From CAYPEZ01 sp964622275 (GTDB lineage Bacteria; Patescibacteriota; Minisyncoccia; Phycocordibacterales; UBA6899), in assembly GCA_964622275.1 (NCBI GenBank), contig CAZUMX010000010.1, forward strand, positions 1 to 27,689: a stretch of 27,689 nt of DNA, written 5' to 3'. A program made the position numbers and the translations under genes. The notes under the pieces are model-generated. The model searched no databases and was not told where the DNA came from. It saw nothing but the letters and a program-made list of their open reading frames with translations. Shown here one piece after another: positions 8,090 through 14,495 of this stretch (positions are counted from its first letter, which is position 1; every line of letters begins with the position of its first letter).

Positions 8090-8328
8090 CACAATACACA
8101 AAGTTCCGGCCTGAGGTGGTTATTGCTCACTCTAGACCGAACGGCCCACACACCCAGTGGCTATTTGTTTCAAGGGTTTTTGTCTCACTCCATCTCAGAA
8201 ATATCAAGACCTACAAAATAACAATATACGAGTTGCTAAAGAGTTATAGAAATCCCCCAAGTGTGTTTCCCATGAAACAGGGACAGGTTTTCATCAGAGT
8301 ACGCCGAGAAAGTCAAAACCAAAAAAGA
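8090..8328. other. intergenic stretch between tRNA-Arg and tRNA-Gly
   Basis: No credible gene is seen on either strand. The only notable element is a palindromic 16-mer at 8264-8279 (TGTTTCCCATGAAACA), 14/16 identical to the parS consensus. Confidence 0.6.
8264..8279. promoter_or_regulatory. outlying parS-like site
   Basis: TGTTTCCCATGAAACA keeps both 6-bp outer arms of the consensus TGTTTCACGTGAAACA and differs at two central bases. It lies about 600 bp left of the main cluster, on the other side of the DnaA-box repeats. Confidence 0.55.
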
Positions 8329-8356
8329 TTGAAAAAAGTCTGTATACATATATAAT
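8329..8356 (+). promoter_or_regulatory. tRNA-Gly promoter
   Basis: TTGAAA (8329-8334), a 16-bp spacer and TATAAT (8351-8356), 28 nt upstream of the tRNA-Gly gene. Confidence 0.7.
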
Positions 8357-8384
8357 GTCCGTACTTCCCTACTGCTGGGAAATT

Positions 8385-8455
8385 GCGGGTATGGTTTAGT
8401 GGTAGAATGCGTCCTTGCCAAGGACGAGACGGGAGTTCGATTCTCCCTACCCGCA
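8385..8455 (+). tRNA. tRNA-Gly(GCC), copy 1
   Basis: Acceptor GCGGGTA/TACCCGC; the anticodon stem CGTCC/GGACG encloses TTGCCAA, giving anticodon GCC. The T-arm GGGAGTTCGATTCTCCC is intact. Discriminator A at 8455, then CAG, so CCA is not encoded. A similar tRNA-Gly(GCC) at 21504 encodes its CCA. Confidence 0.96.
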
Positions 8456-8460
8456 CAGAA

Positions 8461-8491
8461 AAAAGCCTCAAAAATTTGAGGTTTTGTTTTT
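8461..8491 (+). terminator. terminator after tRNA-Gly
   Basis: CCTCAAA (8466-8472) pairs with TTTGAGG (8475-8481), flanked by AAAA and a T-rich run to 8491. Confidence 0.75.
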
Positions 8492-8605
8492 ATCAAAAGG
8501 TTTCTCTATAAGCTGCAATAATAACAATTGAGATAAGGACTGTATTTATGTCTCAAACATAAGAAAACTAAGCAAAATCGACTAAATCTCTTTCAGACTA
8601 CACTA

Positions 8606-8833
8606 TGTGCATAAGTCTGTGGGTAGTGTGTATAGTGTCCGATAAAAAATCCATATTTATAGCTATGAAAGACCACTTCTGTGCATAAGTATGTGGGTAA
8701 TGTTGATAACGGACACGACATGTATAGGACATATATGGAAAATGTCCTTTTCTATAGCCATATTTTCAAAAAATAGGCCGAAACATGGAAAAAGTGTTAC
8801 TTAGTAACACATTATGTAACTAAGTAACACTTT
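8606..8833. other. oriC: predicted replication origin core (DnaA-box-like repeats)
   Basis: Two direct copies of a three-box unit are present, compared with TGTGGATAA (complement of TTATCCACA). Unit 1: TGTGCATAA (8606), TGTGGGTAG (8618), TGTGTATAG (8627). Unit 2: TGTGCATAA (8680), TGTGGGTAA (8692), TGTTGATAA (8701). The spacing is identical (12 and 9 bp) and four of the six boxes match at 8 of 9 positions. AT-rich DNA (8500-8605 and 8641-8670) flanks the units and could unwind. The region is non-coding for about 640 bp, is followed by parS-like sites and lies where gene orientation diverges. dnaA itself is not in the window. Confidence 0.65.
8791..8833. repeat. 43-bp hyphenated palindrome in the origin region
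   Basis: AAAGTGTTACTTAGT (8791-8805) is perfectly repeated in inverted orientation at 8819-8833, with a 13-bp centre. The left half also contains the 17-bp palindrome GTGTTACTTAGTAACAC (8794-8810). The GTGTTAC half-sites resemble the TGTTAC arms of the parS-like sites just downstream. Confidence 0.8.
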
Positions 8834-9096
8834 GTGTAGAGATAGCCAATGATGGGTAGTAAATAGATGTTACACGTGAAATTATGTGCCAGTTCAGTTT
8901 TATTATAATTTGCGCATTGTTTCATGTGAAATGCATGAACATATATGACTCTGCATTTATATATGTTGCACGTGTAACACTTTAATACCAGTGAGATGAG
9001 TAGTGCTGCCAGTCCAATGTTACACGTGAAATACATAGTGGAACTAGGCGTTAGAGTGGATGAATATTCTAGTGAGAGAGAGCTGCCTGTTTGGTG

Positions 9097-9125
9097 TTGC
9101 ACGTGTAACGATTCGGGGCTAGGCT
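9097..9125 (+). promoter_or_regulatory. yraN promoter overlapping a parS-like site
   Basis: TTGCAC (9097-9102), a 17-bp spacer and a weak -10 TAGGCT (9120-9125), ending 6 nt before the ATG at 9132. The -35 lies within the parS-like site at 9095-9110, so ParB binding could affect transcription. Confidence 0.45.
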
Positions 9126-9131
9126 CAGTTG

Positions 9132-9518
9132 ATGGATCGAAAACCTCAGTCAGTTGGAAAAATTGGAGAACAGATTGCCAAAAGATTCCTTGCTGGAAAG
9201 GGGATGGATATTATTGAGTCGAACTACAGGGCAAATCATGGAGAAATTGATATTATCGCAACAGACTCACATGTGTATGTGTTTGTGGAAGTAAAGACGA
9301 TTTCAAAGAAGATTCAGAGTTCTGATGTTACACGGGAAACATATAGACCGGAGTACAATATTGATGAACATAAAATTCATCTGGTAAGGAGAACAGGGGA
9401 GCTTTACCTATCAAAACAGAATGTTAAGAGCACCTGGAGAATAGATGTGATCGCTGTTGAGCTTGACCAGACTTCAAAGATAGCCACAGTAAGACATATT
9501 AAAAATGTATGGTTGTGA
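9132..9518 (+). CDS. yraN: YraN family (UPF0102) endonuclease-like protein
   Basis: 128-residue protein of the UPF0102/YraN family, which has the fold of restriction and Holliday-junction nucleases. The core motif is visible: GKIGEQIAKRFL near the N-terminus, then the nuclease-like signature HGEIDIIA and VFVEVKT with conserved acidic and Lys residues. The molecular role of the family is not settled. The ATG at 9132 is chosen over a TTG at 9129 because a -10-like hexamer lies 6 nt upstream. The gene sits inside the parS-like cluster, with one site (9326-9341) embedded in codons for SDVTRET and another 3 nt after the stop. Confidence 0.9.
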   Translation: MDRKPQSVGKIGEQIAKRFLAGKGMDIIESNYRANHGEIDIIATDSHVYVFVEVKTISKKIQSSDVTRETYRPEYNIDEHKIHLVRRTGELYLSKQNVKSTWRIDVIAVELDQTSKIATVRHIKNVWL

Positions 9519-9674
9519 GATGTTCCACGTGTAACATTGCCAGGTAAGTGATTTGACCCTATAAGCAAGCTGCCTATTCTATCGGACATTTCCTCATTAT
9601 TTTGATATTGATCGCAATTATTGATACTATTAATGAATATCGGTCACTCGTTGCGAATGGGAATTTAACGATAC

Positions 9675-9703
9675 TTGCTTTTAATTTATAAATGTTGTAT
9701 AAT
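9675..9703 (+). promoter_or_regulatory. promoter of the 9710 operon, predicted leaderless
   Basis: TTGCTT (9675-9680), a 17-bp spacer and TATAAT (9698-9703), ending 6 nt before the ATG at 9710. An in-frame upstream ATG at 9692 falls inside the promoter and should not be used. Confidence 0.75.
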
Positions 9704-9709
9704 ACTGTT

Positions 9710-9994
9710 ATGGATAATCCGAAGATTCCCTTGATTGAGAGGTGTAAGGAAATTGTTAATAATTCGCGATTAAAGGATGAGGATAAGAAACTTATTCTCG
9801 AGCGCATTCCATACGCACCTGTGGCATTGCTTGAAGTATTTATTGAGTCATGTTCGGGGGACGGTCTGATGATTGAATTTGTTGTTCGAAGTTTCAAGAG
9901 AAAATTGGTAGCAGGGGATAACCCAGAGAAGCTTCGCGCTGTCATTGCGGAGGAGAGAAAAGAACTCCGAGACTTTATTCACGCAACTGCTTAA
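9710..9994 (+). CDS. small hypothetical protein
   Basis: 94 residues beginning MDNPKIPLIERC. The start at 9710 is preferred over the ATG at 9692, which lies between the -35 and -10. The product is mostly helical, with alternating charged and hydrophobic residues (RLKDEDKKLILERIP, EERKELRDFIHATA). It has no membrane segment and matches no family I recognise. It is the first gene of a probable two-gene operon, with only 3 nt before the next ATG. Its position 170 bp beyond the last parS-like site makes an origin-related role possible, but nothing in the sequence proves that. Confidence 0.75.
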   Translation: MDNPKIPLIERCKEIVNNSRLKDEDKKLILERIPYAPVALLEVFIESCSGDGLMIEFVVRSFKRKLVAGDNPEKLRAVIAEERKELRDFIHATA

Positions 9995-9997
9995 TTT

Positions 9998-10882
9998 ATG
10001 TCGATCGAAGGAAATTTTCACGAAGAACAAAATCTAGAAGAAATGAACGCAGAAGAGGTGTTTGCTCCGTACGCACTTGATTTCAGAGATGAAGAAAGCC
10101 TTACCCCAGAAGAAGTACAAGCACTTGATCAGTTGTTAAAAGGCGACACGGAAGAGATCTTTGGCGTGGGTGATGAAGAAACGATCCCAAAATCATCGGA
10201 AGAACGCGTGGTTCAGAATGCTAATGCTTTGTATTCAGAAGCTCAACAAACCATCGACCGCATCCCCTCTCTAGAAGAAAAAAAGAGAGCGATAGCAAAA
10301 GCAAATAAATATATACCAGTCCTTTTGGCTGGAGGATTGGCGTTTTTTGGCCCAAATCAGGATGCAGAAGCAAGAAATTTTGACTTAGGTGACATTCTTC
10401 GACAGGAGGCGGGGCAGATGGTGAATGATTTTAAGCAAATGGAACAACAAAAGCAGCAGGCAAGAATCAATGCTGAACGACAGCTTCGGAATGCTCAACT
10501 CAATTACAACAGACAGATCCTCTATATTAACGGTCAACTTGCTGCACTAGATAATCCTCGCATTGCTGCTCTTGCGGCTCAACAGCAAGAAATGCTTTTT
10601 AATTACCAATATCAGCAAGAGATGGCACGAGCCAAAACTCCAGAACAACAAAAGGAAGTAGCAGTGCGTCTGGAAGCACAAAAAGCACAAGCCGAGGCAC
10701 GACGACAAATGGCGAAGGAGCAGCAACGACTTATGCTTGAGCAACGTCGTATTGATGCGGACATAAATTTTGAGAGACAAAAAGAGCAAATTAAGGCAGA
10801 CTATGCATACAGAATCGAACAAATAAAAAGTGATATAGAAACTCGTCGTGCTCAGCGTCGTCCAGGGTATATTCCTCGTTAA
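9998..10882 (+). CDS. coiled-coil protein with one hydrophobic segment, unknown function
   Basis: 294 residues in three parts. Residues 1-100 are acidic (LTPEEVQALDQLL, KGDTEEIFGVGDEE). A short hydrophobic segment follows at about 105-117 (YIPVLLAGGLAFF), with DAEA after it that resembles a signal-peptidase region. Residues 135-290 form a Gln-, Ala-, Arg- and Glu-rich coiled coil (QQKQQARINAERQLRNAQL and similar). The hydrophobic segment is short for a membrane span and lies far from the N-terminus, so a classical signal peptide is unlikely. It may be a membrane-attached cytoplasmic or surface filament-like protein. It is translationally close to the 9710 gene and has no visible Shine-Dalgarno. 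I do not recognise the family. Confidence 0.8.
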   Translation: MSIEGNFHEEQNLEEMNAEEVFAPYALDFRDEESLTPEEVQALDQLLKGDTEEIFGVGDEETIPKSSEERVVQNANALYSEAQQTIDRIPSLEEKKRAIAKANKYIPVLLAGGLAFFGPNQDAEARNFDLGDILRQEAGQMVNDFKQMEQQKQQARINAERQLRNAQLNYNRQILYINGQLAALDNPRIAALAAQQQEMLFNYQYQQEMARAKTPEQQKEVAVRLEAQKAQAEARRQMAKEQQRLMLEQRRIDADINFERQKEQIKADYAYRIEQIKSDIETRRAQRRPGYIPR

Positions 10883-10909
10883 TGTTTGAGTGGCAAAATT
10901 CTAGGAATA

Positions 10910-10925
10910 GGGTAGTATGCTACCC
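10910..10925. promoter_or_regulatory. small hairpin just before tRNA-Pro
   Basis: GGGTAG (10910-10915) pairs with CTACCC (10920-10925) around TATG, 4 bp before the tRNA. There is no U-tract. TAGTAT within it could act as a -10. Confidence 0.3.
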
Positions 10926-10929
10926 ATAT

Positions 10930-11002
10930 CGGAGTGTGGTGTAACGGCTAACATTCCTGCTTTGGGAGCAGGCGACTCCGGGTTCGAATCCCGGCACTCC
11001 GA
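10930..11002 (+). tRNA. tRNA-Pro(TGG), copy 1
   Basis: Acceptor CGGAGTG/CACTCCG; the anticodon stem CCTGC/GCAGG encloses TTTGGGA, giving anticodon TGG. The T-arm CCGGGTTCGAATCCCGG is intact. Discriminator A at 11002 is followed by CATG, so no CCA is encoded. A second tRNA-Pro(TGG) lies at 21211-21283. Confidence 0.96.
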
Positions 11003-11009
11003 CATGAAG

Positions 11010-11031
11010 AAAACCGCCCTTAGGCGGTTTT
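11010..11031 (+). terminator. terminator after tRNA-Pro
   Basis: AAAACCGCC pairs with GGCGGTTTT around CTTA, followed by TCTG. Confidence 0.75.
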
Positions 11032-11040
11032 CTGATTGTA

Positions 11041-11200
11041 CGGAGTGTTTCCACTGTGCTTGAGCACAGTAGAAAAGGGATTCGAAGACCGCAGCGGTGT
11101 TTCGCCAGCAGGCGAAACCGCGAGGGGCGGGCTGCGAGCTCATTGAGCGACGGCGAGATGAGACTTATAGCCGAATCCCTGCACACCGACATGAAGAAAA
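11041..11200 (+). pseudogene. degenerate tRNA-Pro-like unit 1 with a structured insert
   Basis: The unit begins CGGAGTG at 11041, identical to the tRNA-Pro 5' end, and ends CACACCG-A at 11182-11189, which pairs with it at 6 of 7 positions. The next bases repeat the tRNA-Pro 3' flank: CCGACATGAAGAAAA occurs at 10999-11013 and 11186-11200. Inside are a perfect hairpin (ACTGTGC, TTGA, GCACAGT at 11053-11070), a long-range stem (GGGATTCG 11077-11084 with CGAATCCC 11172-11179) and a GC-rich hairpin at 11094-11121. There is no recognisable anticodon arm. It could be a decayed tRNA with an insert or a structured RNA. Confidence 0.5.
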
Positions 11201-11205
11201 AAACG

Positions 11206-11285
11206 GCGGTGAGTTTTTTGCGTAATGTCAGAGTGAAAGAGCGGCTTGAGTCGCTTTTGTCCGGGATACGAATCCCTTCCACCGC
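11206..11285 (+). pseudogene. degenerate tRNA-like unit 2
   Basis: GCGGTG (11206-11211) pairs with CACCGC (11280-11285). Between them lie a GAGCG/CGCTT hairpin and a T-arm-like stretch, CCGGGATACGAATCCC (11261-11276), close to the tRNA-Pro T-arm CCGGGTTCGAATCCC. GTCAT after the unit resembles GACAT after tRNA-Pro. The D-arm and anticodon arm are not canonical. Confidence 0.4.
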
Positions 11286-11311
11286 GTCATAAGTTTCAGC
11301 ACCTCGTAATT

Positions 11312-11320
11312 TGCTACAAT
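11312..11320 (+). promoter_or_regulatory. extended -10 promoter of the che operon, predicted leaderless
   Basis: TGC (11312-11314) plus TACAAT (11315-11320), exactly 6 nt before the cheW ATG at 11327. No good -35 is seen, which fits an extended -10 promoter. Confidence 0.6.
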
Positions 11321-11326
11321 ACCCCC

Positions 11327-11968
11327 ATGTCGACCCAGGAAGACTTTGTTCAAGAAATTGCGCGTCGTATTGATGAAGCCAAGCAGCGTCCACCAGAAAC
11401 GTTAGAACACCATTATATTGTTGTGTCCCTTCAGAAGGTGAGGTATGCGATTCCTATGAATATGGTTATTGAGGTTGTGCAAACTCCAGCGCTCACTTCT
11501 ATTCCTGGAGCCTATGCATATATCCAGGGCATCTTTTTTCATCGAGGGACTGTTGTTCCTGTGATTGATCTTCCAAAGCGTTTCCAGTCTACTCACACAT
11601 CTTCGCTTGTTCCAAAATACGTGCTTGTGATTGAGAAAGGATCCTCTCGGTATGGTTTCTTGGTGGATGCGGTAATTGATGTTGTCGAAAGAAAGCCCGA
11701 GCAGATTTATCCTGTTTCAGGAGAGGATCAACATTTACCCACTACATATCTCTTGGGATGTCTACAACAACAGATTCCTGAAGCAGGGCAGCAATTTCAT
11801 TATGATTTTTTGATTGGGAGCCCGTCATTTCAACAGCAATTTCAAGAAGATACAAAGCAGTTTGTGGGAGTGACAACATATGTATGTTCAGTCCCTGCGA
11901 TCGTACATGCACTTGAGGAAGACGCCTTGACCGCATGGTATACTGGCACACATGACTCTTCAAGATAA
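11327..11968 (+). CDS. cheW: chemotaxis coupling protein CheW
   Basis: 213-residue CheW-domain protein that in known systems links the kinase CheA to receptors at the membrane. The domain starts around HHYIVVSLQKVRYAIPMNMVIEVVQ and continues through GIFFHRGTVVPVIDLPKRF to YGFLVDAVIDVVERKPEQIYP. An N-terminal extension of about 25 residues and a C-terminal tail of about 40 make it longer than minimal CheW. The ATG at 11327 is chosen over upstream in-frame codons because these would translate the tRNA-like region, and because a -10 element lies exactly 6 nt before it. It overlaps cheY by 17 nt, so the two are probably translated together. No receptor gene is in the window. Confidence 0.93.
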   Translation: MSTQEDFVQEIARRIDEAKQRPPETLEHHYIVVSLQKVRYAIPMNMVIEVVQTPALTSIPGAYAYIQGIFFHRGTVVPVIDLPKRFQSTHTSSLVPKYVLVIEKGSSRYGFLVDAVIDVVERKPEQIYPVSGEDQHLPTTYLLGCLQQQIPEAGQQFHYDFLIGSPSFQQQFQEDTKQFVGVTTYVCSVPAIVHALEEDALTAWYTGTHDSSR

Positions 11969-12314
11969 ACACCTTCTTGTTGTTGATGATTCGCAATTTA
12001 TGCGCAAGGCTCTGCGAGATATTCTTGAGAGCGCAGGGTATCTTCACATTATTGAAGCGATTGATGGAAAAGATGCTCTTGAAAAAATAAAAAACGCTAA
12101 ACCAGATTTTATCTTTCTGGATATTATTATGCCTGAAATGAACGGTATCGACCTCCTTAAATCTCTAGGAGGGTCAATCCCCGCATTGGTTGTTTCTGCT
12201 GTTGGGCAAGATTCTGTTGTTGATGAAGCGAAGCATTTTGGTGCAAAAGATTATATTGTGAAGCCTTTTGAAAAAGAAGACATTCTCAAAAAACTTGAGA
12301 TGTATCTTCAATAG
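11952..12314 (+). CDS. cheY: CheY-like single-domain response regulator
   Basis: 120 residues, a receiver domain only. The acidic pocket D12-D13 (VVDDSQ), the phospho-acceptor D57 (IFLDIIMPEMNG) and the conserved Lys in DYIVKPFEKED are all present. S/T is conserved in ALVVSA. It should be phosphorylated by the CheA encoded next and then act on an unknown output, since no flagellar or pilus gene lies in the window. Its start overlaps cheW by 17 nt. An extended -10 (TGG TATACT, 11936-11944) ends 7 nt before the ATG and might give an internal leaderless transcript. Confidence 0.95.
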   Translation: MTLQDKHLLVVDDSQFMRKALRDILESAGYLHIIEAIDGKDALEKIKNAKPDFIFLDIIMPEMNGIDLLKSLGGSIPALVVSAVGQDSVVDEAKHFGAKDYIVKPFEKEDILKKLEMYLQ

Positions 12315-12323
12315 TCTTTTTTC

Positions 12324-14495
12324 ATGGATCCGCTGTTCCTTGCCTTTCTTGATGAAGCGAAATTGCTTTTTCATCGTCTCTCAACATCATCACAACGGCT
12401 TCTTGGGCGTTACTCATCAAAGGAGAATGAACAAATGTTAAGAGACCTCCATACGTTCAAGAGTTCGGCACGAGCAGTTGGTCTTACTGCTCTTGGAGAG
12501 CTTTTCCATAACATCGAACAATCCTTGGGCACAACGCAACGAAAAAAATCTCCTGTTATTTATACCAAGATCTTTCGACTCGTTGAGTTTCTTGAGGAGC
12601 GATTACAGCAGGGAATGATTAGAGAAGAAGACACGATTGCTCGGTCCCGGGCAATTTGGAGGGGAGAAGATCAGGATCTCCCAGCACCAGGACTTTCTTC
12701 TTCGATTCAAGTATCTGAAGGTGTTTATCAGAGGCTGACCGGGGCAACAGAATCACTATTGCTGGTGAAAAATCGCATGACTGTATTAACTGATGCGCTT
12801 CTTCGTGCGCTCGATCGATCGGGAAAACACGAAGATGCGCTTGTGCGAGAACACGAGCAAACCATGCACGATCTACGTAAAGCGGCATTGGACCTCGAGG
12901 CTGGTCTACGTGAGGCACGCATGGTACCACTATCTTCTTTTTTGGGTCGACTTCCGTTGATAGCAAAGGATCTTGGTCGCTCACTTGGAAAAACAATTTC
13001 TCTTGATGTATTCGGTGGAGATATTCTTGCTGACCGGCTTGTGATCAGTGAGCTTGGAGGAGCTTTGGGACATTTGGTGCGTAATGCAATAGACCACGGC
13101 GTCTCAAAAAAAGGTCGTGTCACCATTACTGCTGCTACTGATCGTGACCATCTTCGGGTGAGCGTGGAGGATGACGGCATCGGTATTCAATATGACATGA
13201 TTGAACGTATTGCACGGAATCACCACCTTGTTCCAGAACATGAAACTTTATCTGTTGAGAAAAAAAACGAGCTTTTGTTTCACCCCCACATCACGACAAA
13301 ACCTCATATTACAGAAATATCTGGACGTGGAGTTGGTATGTCAGCGGTGCGAGAATATGTACGCTCTGTGGGAGGGACTATCGCTGTCGAGTCGCCGGTC
13401 CAGCAAAGAGGAGGAACACGCATCACCCTTCGCATACCCCTTACGTTGTCTCTTGTACGTATTTTGTTGGTGAGGGTGGGGAATGGCACGTTCGGTGTTC
13501 CTCTAACGTCAATTCAATCCTCATCACCATTTGACGAAAAACTTGTTGAAACTATTGAAGGGAAGTCTTTTGTGCGAATTGGAGAGGAGTTGTTATCACT
13601 CTACCCACTCTCTCAGGCACTTTCGTTTGGTGGATATCATCCAAAAAAACTAGACTCGCTTTTGTTGCGCTTGAAAGGTGAACATCATGATGGGGTTATT
13701 GCCGTTGACTCAGTTCTTCACGAGGAAGATGTTATGGTTAAAGCGCTGCCGAGTATTTTTTTGCCGATATCACTATTCCGTGGTGCTGCTATGATTGGAG
13801 ACGGTCGTACCATTCTTATTCTTGATACAGAAGGAGTACTCAATACTCGTTTTCCCTCGCAAATGTTTTTTGAAGATCACCAGCATGCAACCCTCACCAT
13901 TGCTGAGCGTGATCAACTCATGGAAATCATGAATGTTGTTGCAAGTCATGCTGGGGGAGCACTTGCTCGACGTTTTGGTTTTCAGATCGAGCTATCTATT
14001 CCAGAGTGTGCTGATGGCTTAGAAGTTCTTCCTGAAGATGATTGGGGGGCTACTTCAATTGGTGTCCGTATGAACCTTGAAGGAGAATATCCAGGACACC
14101 TGCTATTTGAAATCCCCGAGCCTATGAGTCAACTCCTTACAAAAACCATACACACACAAATAGTAAATCTTCATCAGCTTACAAAAGAAGAAAAAGCATT
14201 TTTCCAAGAAGTCGGACAGATTGCTGTGCATGCAGTAGGGAACATGCTGTCAAAAATTTCAAAGCAACCAGTCATGACAACGATGTCAGACATTCGCGTT
14301 GACGCACGTGGCGCCCTTCGACGATATTTTCTGACGTTACACGATGGGGATCCAAAAGATCTTGTTAGGGTAAGACTTTGGTTTGGGGTGGGGGAGGGCG
14401 TGCGAACGGATGATCACAAAAGAACAGGTTCGATCACCATGGAGTTTCGGCGTGATGATGCGCGGCGACTTCTTGATGCGTCACACATCGCATAG
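12324..14495 (+). CDS. cheA: CheA histidine kinase fused to a CheC-type phosphatase domain
   Basis: 723 residues. An Hpt domain covers about 1-110, with phospho-acceptor H43 (DLHTFKSSAR). The CheY-binding P2 domain appears to be absent. A dimerisation region covers about 130-205. The HATPase domain (about 206-372) has an N box (HLVRNAIDHG, N254), a G1 box (EDDGIGI, 282-288) and a G2 box (GRGVG, 334-338). A CheW-like P5 domain covers about 373-510. The C-terminal 200 residues resemble CheC/CheX: D530-x3-E534-x2-N537 followed by P560 fits the phosphatase signature [DS]-x3-E-x2-N-x22-P exactly. A second, degenerate half (FFQEVGQIAVHAVGN, about 626-640) has Q in place of the Asn. One protein may therefore both phosphorylate and dephosphorylate the response regulator. 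Confidence 0.93.
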   Translation: MDPLFLAFLDEAKLLFHRLSTSSQRLLGRYSSKENEQMLRDLHTFKSSARAVGLTALGELFHNIEQSLGTTQRKKSPVIYTKIFRLVEFLEERLQQGMIREEDTIARSRAIWRGEDQDLPAPGLSSSIQVSEGVYQRLTGATESLLLVKNRMTVLTDALLRALDRSGKHEDALVREHEQTMHDLRKAALDLEAGLREARMVPLSSFLGRLPLIAKDLGRSLGKTISLDVFGGDILADRLVISELGGALGHLVRNAIDHGVSKKGRVTITAATDRDHLRVSVEDDGIGIQYDMIERIARNHHLVPEHETLSVEKKNELLFHPHITTKPHITEISGRGVGMSAVREYVRSVGGTIAVESPVQQRGGTRITLRIPLTLSLVRILLVRVGNGTFGVPLTSIQSSSPFDEKLVETIEGKSFVRIGEELLSLYPLSQALSFGGYHPKKLDSLLLRLKGEHHDGVIAVDSVLHEEDVMVKALPSIFLPISLFRGAAMIGDGRTILILDTEGVLNTRFPSQMFFEDHQHATLTIAERDQLMEIMNVVASHAGGALARRFGFQIELSIPECADGLEVLPEDDWGATSIGVRMNLEGEYPGHLLFEIPEPMSQLLTKTIHTQIVNLHQLTKEEKAFFQEVGQIAVHAVGNMLSKISKQPVMTTMSDIRVDARGALRRYFLTLHDGDPKDLVRVRLWFGVGEGVRTDDHKRTGSITMEFRRDDARRLLDASHIA

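Larger units (their letters stand above)
8868..9536. promoter_or_regulatory. parS: cluster of seven parS-like sites
   Basis: Seven 16-mers match the bacterial ParB-binding consensus TGTTTCACGTGAAACA at 13-14 of 16 positions. They are 8868 (TGTTACACGTGAAATT), 8918 (TGTTTCATGTGAAATG), 8964 (TGTTGCACGTGTAACA), 9018 (TGTTACACGTGAAATA), 9095 (TGTTGCACGTGTAACG), 9326 (TGTTACACGGGAAACA) and 9521 (TGTTCCACGTGTAACA). The first five are 46-77 bp apart. The site at 9326 lies inside the yraN coding sequence, and the one at 9095 overlaps the -35 of yraN. The local consensus tends to TGTTnCACGTGnAA. No parA or parB is in the window. Confidence 0.8.

Noticed and set aside
7908..8151. Short frames over tRNA-Arg and the cca upstream region
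   Set aside because: They are antisense translations of the tRNA; no start signals.
8812..9102. Open frame of 96 codons on the minus strand in the origin region
   Set aside because: It repeats FTCNI/YTCNI, which is only the translation of the parS-like sites; there is no start signal and no protein-like composition.
10901..11393. Minus-strand frames across tRNA-Pro and the tRNA-like units
   Set aside because: They are translations of tRNA and structured-RNA sequence; composition and overlap with the cheW promoter argue against genes.
12619..13180. Long minus-strand frames inside cheA
   Set aside because: They are shadows of a well-supported gene with no start signals.
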